From the NCBI GenBank assembly GCA_900772845.1, contig CAAGSD010000100.1:1-35563 (forward strand): DNA of 35,563 bases. Reading direction: 5' to 3'. Numbering within the stretch: the stretch's first letter is position 1; the number at the start of each line of letters is the position of its first letter. The stretch is from Lachnospiraceae bacterium (GTDB taxonomy: Bacteria; Bacillota; Clostridia; Lachnospirales; Lachnospiraceae). The notes under the pieces were generated by a model. That model was given only the letters and a program-made list of their open reading frames with translations. It had not been told where the DNA came from and did not search any database. A program made the position numbers and the translations under genes. Below, piece by piece: positions 16,062 to 23,202 of the stretch.

Positions 16062-17069
16062 ATGGCAGAAATCATAGAACAGAGCCGGATCCCCAAGAGG
16101 ACTCTGGTGGACGGATCTAAGGTACCGGCAATCGGACTCGGAACCTTCGGATCCGATAAATATAACAGCGATCAGATTGCAGAAGCTGTATATGGCGGCA
16201 TCCGGGCAGGATATCGTATGATCGACTGTGCTTCCGTATACCAGAATGAGAATCGTATCGGAGAGAGCATCGAGCGTGTCCTGAAAGAAGGAATCGTGGA
16301 TAGAGCGGATTTGTTTATCACCTCTAAAGTATGGAATGATATGCACAATAGAGTGAGGGAGTCCTGTGAGAAGAGCCTGAAGGATCTGCGGGTATCTTAT
16401 CTGGATCTGTATCTGGTGCACTGGCCTTTTCCCAATTATCATGCTCCCGGCTGTGACGGAGATTCCCGTAATCCGGATTCCAGACCGTTTTCTGTGACGG
16501 AATTTCTGAATACCTGGAGACAGTGTGAGGCACTGGTGGAAGAAGGCAGGGTAAAATACATTGGTATGTCTAATATGACAGTACCGAAACTTCAGGCAGT
16601 ATTGCCGTTGTGCAGGATTCAGCCGATGTTCTTAGAGATGGAATTGCATCCCGGATTTCAGCAGCCGCAATTGTATGACTATGCACTGTCACAGGGGATT
16701 CAACCCATCGGTTATTGCCCCATCGGATCGCCCTCCAGACCGGAGAGAGACCGGACGGCAGAGGATATTGCAGATACCCGGATGCCGGAGATTATGGAGA
16801 TTGCGGAGCATCATCACATACATCCTGCTATGATCTGCCTGAAGTGGGCGGTACAGAGAGGACAGATTCCGATTCCTTTTTCAGTAAAGGAATATCAATA
16901 TGTGGATAATCTGAAATGCATCACAGAAGATCCCTTGACAGAGGAAGAGATGGAGACGATCCGGAAAGCAGACAAGAACTGCCGCCTGATCAAAGGTCAG
17001 GTATTTCTGTGGCCCGGTGCAACCGACTGGCAGGATCTATGGGATGTGGACGGAGAAATCACGTCATGA
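16062..17069 (+). CDS. Aldo-keto reductase
   Basis: The 335-residue protein has the full aldo-keto reductase tetrad: Asp55 and Tyr60 (MIDCASVYQNE), Lys89 (TSKVWND) and His120 (YLVHWPF). The N terminus VPAIGLGTF is typical, and the C-terminal cofactor loop contains PIPFSVKEYQY where other members have IPKS-type motifs. It reduces an aldehyde or ketone with NAD(P)H in the cytoplasm. Reduction of L-lactaldehyde or of a keto-sugar is a reasonable guess from context. It lies between the zinc dehydrogenase and fucU genes; AAAGG before the ATG is its ribosome binding site. Confidence 0.88.
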   Translation: MAEIIEQSRIPKRTLVDGSKVPAIGLGTFGSDKYNSDQIAEAVYGGIRAGYRMIDCASVYQNENRIGESIERVLKEGIVDRADLFITSKVWNDMHNRVRESCEKSLKDLRVSYLDLYLVHWPFPNYHAPGCDGDSRNPDSRPFSVTEFLNTWRQCEALVEEGRVKYIGMSNMTVPKLQAVLPLCRIQPMFLEMELHPGFQQPQLYDYALSQGIQPIGYCPIGSPSRPERDRTAEDIADTRMPEIMEIAEHHHIHPAMICLKWAVQRGQIPIPFSVKEYQYVDNLKCITEDPLTEEEMETIRKADKNCRLIKGQVFLWPGATDWQDLWDVDGEITS

Positions 17070-17082
17070 AAGGGGTAAGCGC

Positions 17083-17523
17083 ATGTTAAAAGGAATTCCG
17101 AAGATATTATCTCCCGAGTTACTAAAGGTACTTTGTGAAATGGGACACAGTGACCGATTGGTTATCGCAGACGGTAATTTTCCGGCTGAGTCCATGGGGA
17201 AAGATGCAATCGTGATTCGGATGGACGGACATGGTACGACTGAGATTCTGGATGCCATTTTGCAGGTGTTTCCATTGGATAGTTATGTGGAGCATCCGTT
17301 GAATCTGATGGAGGTGATGCCTGGGGATCCGGTGGAGACGCCGATCTGGGAGAATTATGAAAAAATCATCGCAAAACACGATTCCCGAGGTGGCAGTGCC
17401 ATTGGACAGATTGAGCGCTTTGCCTTCTATGAGGAGGCAAAAAAGGTCTATGCCATTATTGCAACCGGAGAGAGTGCACTATATGCCAATATCATGTTAC
17501 AAAAAGGTGTGGTAACAGAATAA
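17083..17523 (+). CDS. fucU: L-fucose mutarotase (RbsD/FucU family)
   Basis: The 146-residue protein belongs to the RbsD/FucU family, which interconverts the alpha and beta anomers of sugars. The N-terminal KIL(S)PELLKVLCEMGHSDRL with the catalytic-type His, the ADGNFPAESMG motif, the central MDGHGTTEIL and the C-terminal TGESALYANIMLQKG agree with FucU rather than RbsD. It would deliver alpha-L-fucose to FucI after the hydrolase releases its product. The ATG at 17083 has AAAGGGG just upstream and begins at the family start; an earlier in-frame ATG at 17017 lies inside the reductase gene. It is the last gene of its operon, before a hairpin. Confidence 0.92.
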   Translation: MLKGIPKILSPELLKVLCEMGHSDRLVIADGNFPAESMGKDAIVIRMDGHGTTEILDAILQVFPLDSYVEHPLNLMEVMPGDPVETPIWENYEKIIAKHDSRGGSAIGQIERFAFYEEAKKVYAIIATGESALYANIMLQKGVVTE

Positions 17524-17542
17524 GGCAGCTGATAAGAACAGG

Positions 17543-17577
17543 AGCAAAAGCATCGGCGATAAGCGGATGCTTTTGCT
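17543..17577 (+). terminator. Probable intrinsic terminator after fucU
   Basis: AGCAAAAGCATC (17543-17554) and its complement GATGCTTTTGCT (17566-17577) form a 12-bp stem with an 11-nt loop, 20 nt after the fucU stop. The U-rich run lies within the stem and only GTT follows, so efficiency may be moderate. Confidence 0.5.
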
Positions 17578-17664
17578 GTTAAGAAAAACATGTTAGAATA
17601 CAGTCAGGATCAGGGAAATGTGTGCAAAAAAATATATAATAACAGGGAAAAAAGGAGAAATGGC

Positions 17665-20115
17665 ATGAGTAGGTTATGGTATGATCATCCGGCATCGGAA
17701 TGGGAAGAAGCTCTTCCTATAGGAAATGGCAGAATCGGTGCCATGGTCTACGGAGGTACGGACAGAGAACGGCTCCAGGTAAATGAAGAGAGCATCTGGC
17801 TGGGTGGACCAGTAAACCGTCACAATCCCGATGCAAAAGAAAATCTGCCGAAGATACGACAGCTCCTTCGGGACGGCAGAATTCCGGAGGCTGAGCATCT
17901 GATGGAGACCGCATTATCGGCCTGCCCGGAAGGAATGCATCCCTATCAGACACTTGGGGAGGTACAATTTTTCTTTGATGGGATCGAAGGCGGCAGAGAA
18001 CGGAAAAGCGGTAAACTGCGGGATATGATCCTCTGTGAAGGAACAAAAGATTATGAGAGATGTCTGGATCTGGAAACGGCAATCTGCCGGACTGAGTTCA
18101 CTGTTGGTGACAGTATATATGAGAGGGAAATATTTGCCTCTCACCCGGCGGACTGTCTGGTGATGCGCTTCCGCACAAGGGGCAAGGGGAAAGTGAATTT
18201 TCTAGCGAAACTTCGAAGAGAGAGCTGGTTTGATGGAACTTGTAAGGTTGGAGAGAATGGCATAAGACTTTATGGCAATCTGGGAAGAGGCGGATATGAA
18301 TTTGCCATGGAACTGCGTGCTGTGTCTACTGGCGGACGGATTTTGACCCAGGGGGAATGTCTGAGGGCAGAAGGGGCAGAGGAAGTGGTGCTGTGGTTTA
18401 CTGCAGATTCCACTTATCACTACAGTACACCAGAAAAGGATCGGTATGCGGAGGCGTATCTGAAAGCTGGCAGGGAACTGCCTGTGGGGCTGGATGAAGA
18501 ACTGACTGGCTCTGCAAGAACAGAGTTCCTATACCAGATGGCAATGCAGGCACTTCTGGCAGAGAAAATGGATCGACGCCTGAAGGCGGCGATGCTTCTG
18601 TCTTATGATACCCTTAAAGCAGAGCATGTGGCAGATCATAAATCTTTATATGACCGTTTTGTGTTTGAAGTAGAAGGCGCAGAGCGGTACGAGAATCTGC
18701 CTACGGATCTGCGCCTTGAGAGACTTCGGAAAGGGAAGCAGGAGCATGCAGAACAGACAGAAGACGTGGGATTGATGAAGCTGCTCTATGATTATGGACG
18801 TTATCTTACGATTGCTGCCAGCAGGGAGGGAGGACTGCCGACCACACTGCAGGGACTTTGGAATTGTGAATTTTTCCCGGCATGGGACAGTAAGTATACC
18901 ATCAATATCAATACAGAGATGAACTACTGGCATGTGGAAAACTGTAATCTGCCAGAGTGTCATATTCCCTTATTTGAATTGTTAAAAAAGGTGCAGAAGA
19001 ACGGCAGATATACCGCCAGAGAAATGTATGGGTGCAGGGGATTTGTGGCGCATCACAATACGGATATTCATGGAAATACCGCACCACAGGATACATGGTA
19101 TCCCGGGACTTACTGGGTGATGGGAGCAGCATGGCTGTGTACGCACCTATGGATGCATTACCGCTATACAAAGAATCTGGTATTTTTACGGAAAGCTTTC
19201 CCTGTCATGGCAGAGGCAGCACTATTCTTTGTGGATTATCTGGAAGAAAAAGACGGATATCTGGTGACAAATCCTTCTGTTTCACCAGAGAATACATATA
19301 TCCTGCCGAATGGACAAAAAGGATGCTGCTGTATCGGTGCAACCATGGATAATCAGATTCTGCGGGATCTGTTCAGAGGATGCCTGGGAGCCTGGAAGGA
19401 ACTGGGAGAACAGGTGCCGGAAGCCTGTGAGATTCCGGAAGCCGGTGACATAAAGGAACTGATGGGAACAATCCGCAAAATGTACGACAGACTGCCGCCC
19501 AACAGGATCGGCAGTGACGGACGCCTGATGGAATGGATGGAGGAATACGAGGAAGCAGAACCTGGACACCGCCATATTTCCCATCTGTATGGGCTGTACC
19601 CCGCTGGAGAGATTACTGTAGACGGCACCCCTGAACTGGCTGAGGCCTGCCGCAAGACCCTGGAATACCGTCTGTCCCACGGCGGCGGACATACTGGATG
19701 GAGTAGGGCATGGATCACGAATCACTATGTCAGCCTGTGGGACGCTGAAGCAGCATATGACAACATCCGGAAGATGTTGGAGGTCTCGACCTATTCTAAT
19801 CTGTTTGACAAACATCCTCCATTCCAGATTGACGGCAATTTTGGGATCTGCGCTGCCATGAATGGGATGCTGGTTCAGAGCAATGAGGAGAGAATCCTGC
19901 TTCTCCCTGCATTGCCGGCTGCATGGAAGACCGGCTCCGTACGGGGAATGCATCTGATAGGAAATCTGGAACTTTCCATGAGCTGGAAAGACGGAAGAAT
20001 CACCGGTGCTGTTTTTACTGCATATTCGGATGTGGATACTATGGTGAAATATAAGGAGACCGAAAAAAGACTGCAATTAAAGGAAGGTGAAATCAAAGAT
20101 ATAATGCAGTATTGA
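17665..20115 (+). CDS. GH95 alpha-L-fucosidase
   Basis: This 816-residue protein has the full canonical GH95 architecture: an N-terminal beta-sandwich starting LWYDHPASEWEEALPIGNGR, a linker, an (alpha/alpha)6 barrel and a C-terminal beta domain. The residues that match the AfcA catalytic set are Asn414 and Asn416 (NINTEMNYW), Glu542 (SVSPENTY) and Asp723 (FQIDGNFG). It removes alpha-1,2-linked L-fucose by inversion in the best-studied members. There is no signal peptide, so it acts on imported oligosaccharides in the cytoplasm. The ATG at 17665 has AAAGGAG upstream and begins at the family start; an in-frame ATG at 17590 lies further out. The released beta-L-fucose anomer would then need FucU. 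Confidence 0.92.
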   Translation: MSRLWYDHPASEWEEALPIGNGRIGAMVYGGTDRERLQVNEESIWLGGPVNRHNPDAKENLPKIRQLLRDGRIPEAEHLMETALSACPEGMHPYQTLGEVQFFFDGIEGGRERKSGKLRDMILCEGTKDYERCLDLETAICRTEFTVGDSIYEREIFASHPADCLVMRFRTRGKGKVNFLAKLRRESWFDGTCKVGENGIRLYGNLGRGGYEFAMELRAVSTGGRILTQGECLRAEGAEEVVLWFTADSTYHYSTPEKDRYAEAYLKAGRELPVGLDEELTGSARTEFLYQMAMQALLAEKMDRRLKAAMLLSYDTLKAEHVADHKSLYDRFVFEVEGAERYENLPTDLRLERLRKGKQEHAEQTEDVGLMKLLYDYGRYLTIAASREGGLPTTLQGLWNCEFFPAWDSKYTININTEMNYWHVENCNLPECHIPLFELLKKVQKNGRYTAREMYGCRGFVAHHNTDIHGNTAPQDTWYPGTYWVMGAAWLCTHLWMHYRYTKNLVFLRKAFPVMAEAALFFVDYLEEKDGYLVTNPSVSPENTYILPNGQKGCCCIGATMDNQILRDLFRGCLGAWKELGEQVPEACEIPEAGDIKELMGTIRKMYDRLPPNRIGSDGRLMEWMEEYEEAEPGHRHISHLYGLYPAGEITVDGTPELAEACRKTLEYRLSHGGGHTGWSRAWITNHYVSLWDAEAAYDNIRKMLEVSTYSNLFDKHPPFQIDGNFGICAAMNGMLVQSNEERILLLPALPAAWKTGSVRGMHLIGNLELSMSWKDGRITGAVFTAYSDVDTMVKYKETEKRLQLKEGEIKDIMQY

Positions 20116-20353
20116 CAGGTAAAAAAGTAGTGGTTTGATGTACTTAGGGCTGGCTGTCGCACCAGCGACTTGGTACAATACCTAGGGAAAGATAATTAGT
20201 TACGAAAGAATATGGCAGGAAGCATGCATAAAAGATTGTTGGGAATATCAGCTGGACAAGGAGAAGGGCAATAAGGTAATATATTATTGCATGCCGGAAC
20301 GGAAAAGGTGGATTCCTCCGATGGAAGGAATCGTCTGCGGAATGGAGATTAGT
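20116..20353 (+). other. Leader region before the second fucA
   Basis: No gene of its own is supported. The region holds near-identical 9-mers TACTTAGGG (20141-20149) and TACCTAGGG (20179-20187) flanking a GC-rich hairpin-forming stretch (GTCGC-ACCA-GCGAC). A second small hairpin, GATTCCT/AGGAATC at about 20311-20332, lies just before the start. In-frame ATGs at 20291, 20321 and 20342 exist but have worse ribosome binding sites than 20354. Confidence 0.4.
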
Positions 20354-21079
20354 ATGGAATATATAACAGATGCACAGGCAAAACAGATGATCTTAGAGGT
20401 AGGACGCAGGATGTATCAGGGCGGCTTTGTAGCAGCGAACGACGGGAATATCTCCTGTAAAGTGGGGGACAATGAAATCTGGGCCACACCTACGGGAGTT
20501 TCTAAGGGATTTATGACAGAGGACATGCTGGTGAAGCTGGATCTGGACGGGAATGTGTTGGAGGGAACGCACAAGCCTTCCAGCGAGATCAAGATGCACC
20601 TCAGAGTATTTAAAGAAAATCCGAAGGTACAGGGCGTGGTACATGCGCATCCTCTGACAGCGACGGCATTTGCCTGTGCAGGCATCAGTCTGGAAGAACC
20701 GGTATTGATGGAAGGTGTGTTGTCACTGGGTTGTGTGCCGTTAGTGCATTTTGCCCTGCCGGGGACGGAGGAAGTACCGGAAGCGGTGGCACCCTATTGC
20801 CGGGAATATAATGCTGTACTACTGGCGAACCATGGCGCACTGACCTGGGGTGACAATCTCATGCAGGCTTATTACCGCATGGAAACCACGGAATATTATG
20901 CGAAGATATTGATGATGAATAACTTTATCTTGGGAAAAAAGACTCTGTTATCCCAGGGGCAGATTGACGATATCATAAAGATCCGTGCCGGATGGGGCAT
21001 TACCACAGGCGGCAGACCCATCGGACCGGAAGGAGCGCAGAATCTGGAGGATATCTGTATCTCCCAGAAAAATAAATAA
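20354..21079 (+). CDS. fucA: Second class II L-fuculose-phosphate aldolase
   Basis: The 241-residue paralogue of the first aldolase has the same active site: VAANDGNIS at about 26-34, Glu78 (SSEIKMHL), zinc ligands His97 and His99 (VVHAHPL) and His160 (LANHGAL). The two differ through most of the middle and C-terminal region, so they are not a recent duplication. The ATG at 20354 lies 6 nt after GGAG (20344-20347); 20342 is the closest alternative. It probably performs the same DHAP/lactaldehyde cleavage, or serves a different ketose-1-phosphate such as rhamnulose- or ribulose-1-phosphate. It stands downstream of the GH95 fucosidase gene, apart from the main fuc operon. Confidence 0.82.
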   Translation: MEYITDAQAKQMILEVGRRMYQGGFVAANDGNISCKVGDNEIWATPTGVSKGFMTEDMLVKLDLDGNVLEGTHKPSSEIKMHLRVFKENPKVQGVVHAHPLTATAFACAGISLEEPVLMEGVLSLGCVPLVHFALPGTEEVPEAVAPYCREYNAVLLANHGALTWGDNLMQAYYRMETTEYYAKILMMNNFILGKKTLLSQGQIDDIIKIRAGWGITTGGRPIGPEGAQNLEDICISQKNK

Positions 21080-21086
21080 GCCATAG

Positions 21087-21124
21087 GGAAAAACAAGTGG
21101 CTGTAAAACAGACATTTGTTTTCC
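21087..21124 (+). terminator. Weak hairpin after the second fucA
   Basis: GGAAAAACAAGTG (21087-21099) can pair with CATTTGTTTTCC (21113-21124) with one bulged A and one G-U pair. It begins 7 nt after the stop codon and has U-rich content in the descending arm, but no clean U tract follows. Confidence 0.35.
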
Positions 21125-21178
21125 TGGGCTCATTAGTGAACGAATTCGCAAACTTATAGATAGATTTATATAATAGAA

Positions 21179-21228
21179 GGCAGTGTTAGAGTTTTTCCCC
21201 AAAGGGAGCTGATAACGCTGTCTTTTTT
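21179..21228 (+). terminator. Intrinsic terminator with clean U tract
   Basis: GGCAGTGTTA (21179-21188) pairs with TAACGCTGTC (21213-21222) over 10 positions, two of them G-U. The loop of 24 nt contains CCCC and GGG runs that can pair further, and TTTTTT follows at 21223-21228. It would end transcription from the second fucA about 150 nt downstream of its stop. A perfect TATAAT at 21169-21174 sits just before it, without a clear -35. Confidence 0.65.
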
Positions 21229-21281
21229 GTGTTCTGTATGTGCTGCTGAATAGATGTGTGCCAGGATAAAATCCCTTACAG

Positions 21282-21335
21282 GACACAGTTTTTTCACAAA
21301 ATGAACACTTTTTCAATACAAAATTCACCTATACT
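21282..21335 (+). promoter_or_regulatory. Four 11-bp-phased boxes and -10 of the three-adaptor ABC operon
   Basis: GACACA (21282), TTCACA (21293), AACACT (21304) and AATACA (21315) are spaced exactly 11 bp apart. The last ends 9 nt before a TATACT -10 (21330-21335). No -35 consensus is present. Tandem half-sites one helical turn apart next to a -10 are the known binding layout of OmpR/PhoB-family response regulators. The same layout occurs at 31320-31373. Predicted transcription starts near 21342, giving a leader of about 40 nt. Confidence 0.6.
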
Positions 21336-21381
21336 TGAGAAAACAATGGATATTGGACGAAATTGCAATCGGAGGTTCACC

Positions 21382-23202
21382 GTGAAAATCAATGAAATCA
21401 AACAACTGATATTTTCTCATAAAAAGGACAGTGCCAGGCAGAAAAATAAGAAAGCCCGGAAAAAATGGATCATTACAGCGCTGATATTGGTGCTTGCACT
21501 GGGCAGCTCCGTTGCAACGGTGAGGATATTACATAAGAGCAGCAGCCGGTCAGAATTCACCCTGCTGGATAACCTGTCAGGACTAACCTTCACAGAGGAT
21601 ATGATCGCAGCCTCCGGGGTTACGAATGTGGGTATGACAGAGGAAACCTTCGATGTGGAGAATCTGACCACGGAGCTGGAGATTGAGGAAATTTACGTGG
21701 CCTCCGGGGAAACGATAAGCGCCGGGGACAAGGTTCTGAAGCTTTCGGATGACGGTGTAGAGGAAGCCAGAAAAGAGCTGGAGAGAGCGCTGGAGGATGC
21801 AGAACTGGCATACCGCACCGGTGAGATTGAATACCAACAGAACCTGATCACTGCAGAATATACCAGAGACAGTGCAATCCTTGGCGGACAACAGGCGAAA
21901 GAAATCTATGATGAGACTGTGGCAAGCCTGCAGAGCACAGTGACCAAGGCGGAAGAGGAATTGCAGGATGCGGAAGATGACATTGCGGAGTACGAATCTT
22001 ATGTCAGTGACGGTTCCTATAAGAGCTATTTTAAAGTGGATGAGTATCAGGCTATTTATGATGAAAACCTGAAAGCATTGACAGCAAAGATGGAAGAGTG
22101 GGGTGTGGGCTGGTCCCAGGTCACCGGCAGTGGTGGTGGCGGTGGATCGACGCAGATGAGCGTTGATGTTTCCGGAAATAATGCGCAGCCTCAGAGCGGC
22201 GGAACTTCCAATGCCAGCATTTTAGCTTCTCTTTACAGCATTCTGGAACAGAATCTGAAGGATCTGGAGAAAGCAGAAGATAAATATGAGGATGCATTAA
22301 CTAATGCTGCTTTTGAATTACAGACTTTGCAGTTAAAGCTTCCCAGTCTCCAGCAGGCAGTTACGGAAGCTAAAGAAAATTATGAGATCCAGCTGGCGCA
22401 GGCAAAGCTGACCTATGAGACTTCCCTGTCCAGTGCAGAACGGGCAGAGAGCGATTACAACACCACAGTGGAAAAAGCTAAGTCCGATCTGGCAGCACTG
22501 AAAAGTACTTATGAAGATGCCAGAGAGAATCTGGAACTGTTTGAAAGCAGCGTAGGGGATGGATACTTTTATGCGTCTGAGGACGGCACGATCCTGCGGA
22601 CTATGGTGCGGGCGGAGCAGGCTCTGACTTCCGATGCAGTCGTATTTGTATACAGCAATCCGAAGGAGCTGACCGTTACCGTATCGGTAGATCAGTCGGA
22701 TATTGCAAAACTGACCGTAGGCGACAGTGCTTATGTGCAGTCCTCCGCAGGCAGCGGATATACCGGTGTGATCACAGCCATTGATCCGGTATCCTCATCT
22801 GACAGCCGTACCAGTGTCACATACAGCGTGACGGTACAGATCAACGTGGAAGATGAAGAGGACAGCTTAAGTGCCAACGAATCCGTCACCGTAGTCTTCG
22901 GTATGACGGAGGAGGACATTGAGCAGTTACAGCAGAGACAGAGCATGCAGGGCAGACCTGACGATGTGTCCGGCGGCGACGCAATGCCGCAGGGCGGTCC
23001 GAGCGGAGAAAAGCCGGAAAATGGTGAGATGCCGGAAGGAGCCCCGGGTAACGGAGAAGTGCCGGAAAACGGTGGCATGCCGGAAGGAGTCCCAGGCAGC
23101 GGAGAAGTGCCAGAAAACGGTGGCATGCCGAAAGGCGGCTCCGACAACGGGGAATCTACGGAAAATGCAAATGAACAGCAGGGAGGCCAGTCACAGTCAT
23201 GA
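21382..23202 (+). CDS. HlyD/MacA-like membrane fusion protein, adaptor 1
   Basis: From the GTG start this is a 606-residue membrane-anchored adaptor. A basic N terminus precedes one membrane segment (about 29-48). The first lipoyl half (IEEIYVASGETISAGDKV) is near 101-120, followed by two long helical coiled-coil stretches (about 126-235 and 279-388) separated by a Gly/Ser insert (GSGGGGGS near 249-256). The second lipoyl half begins near 393 and a beta-barrel runs to about 515. The Pro/Gly/Glu/Met-rich tail contains three 16-residue repeats. The GTG at 21382 lies 5 nt after GGAGGT (21371-21376); upstream in-frame ATGs at 21301 and 21346 sit in or at the promoter. It likely links the permease to an extracytoplasmic substrate or forms a heteromeric adaptor ring with the next two proteins. 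Its stop overlaps adaptor 2 (ATGA). Confidence 0.82.
   Translation: MKINEIKQLIFSHKKDSARQKNKKARKKWIITALILVLALGSSVATVRILHKSSSRSEFTLLDNLSGLTFTEDMIAASGVTNVGMTEETFDVENLTTELEIEEIYVASGETISAGDKVLKLSDDGVEEARKELERALEDAELAYRTGEIEYQQNLITAEYTRDSAILGGQQAKEIYDETVASLQSTVTKAEEELQDAEDDIAEYESYVSDGSYKSYFKVDEYQAIYDENLKALTAKMEEWGVGWSQVTGSGGGGGSTQMSVDVSGNNAQPQSGGTSNASILASLYSILEQNLKDLEKAEDKYEDALTNAAFELQTLQLKLPSLQQAVTEAKENYEIQLAQAKLTYETSLSSAERAESDYNTTVEKAKSDLAALKSTYEDARENLELFESSVGDGYFYASEDGTILRTMVRAEQALTSDAVVFVYSNPKELTVTVSVDQSDIAKLTVGDSAYVQSSAGSGYTGVITAIDPVSSSDSRTSVTYSVTVQINVEDEEDSLSANESVTVVFGMTEEDIEQLQQRQSMQGRPDDVSGGDAMPQGGPSGEKPENGEMPEGAPGNGEVPENGGMPEGVPGSGEVPENGGMPKGGSDNGESTENANEQQGGQSQS
23014..23157 (+). repeat. 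Three tandem 48-bp repeats encoding a Pro/Gly/Met-rich tail
   Basis: Units at 23014-23061, 23062-23109 and 23110-23157 encode PENGEMPEGAPGNGEV, PENGGMPEGVPGSGEV and PENGGMPKGGSDNGES. The first two units are nearly identical in DNA; the third has drifted. Such in-frame tandem repeats can expand or contract, so tail length may vary among strains. Confidence 0.85.

Noticed and set aside
15411..16442. 343-codon minus-strand open frame across the dehydrogenase and reductase genes
   Set aside because: It is antisense to two clear enzymes with full motifs and shows no domain or ribosome binding site.
19282..20076. 264-codon minus-strand open frame opposite the GH95 fucosidase C terminus
   Set aside because: It is antisense to strongly conserved GH95 motifs and has no ribosome binding site.
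21301..21381. ATG starts at 21301 and 21346 for adaptor 1
   Set aside because: They lie in the promoter boxes or at the predicted start of transcription and lack a ribosome binding site; the GTG at 21382 has GGAGGT 5 nt upstream.
23014..23157. Tandem repeats considered as a CRISPR-like array
   Set aside because: The units are contiguous, in frame and without unique spacers; they encode protein repeats.
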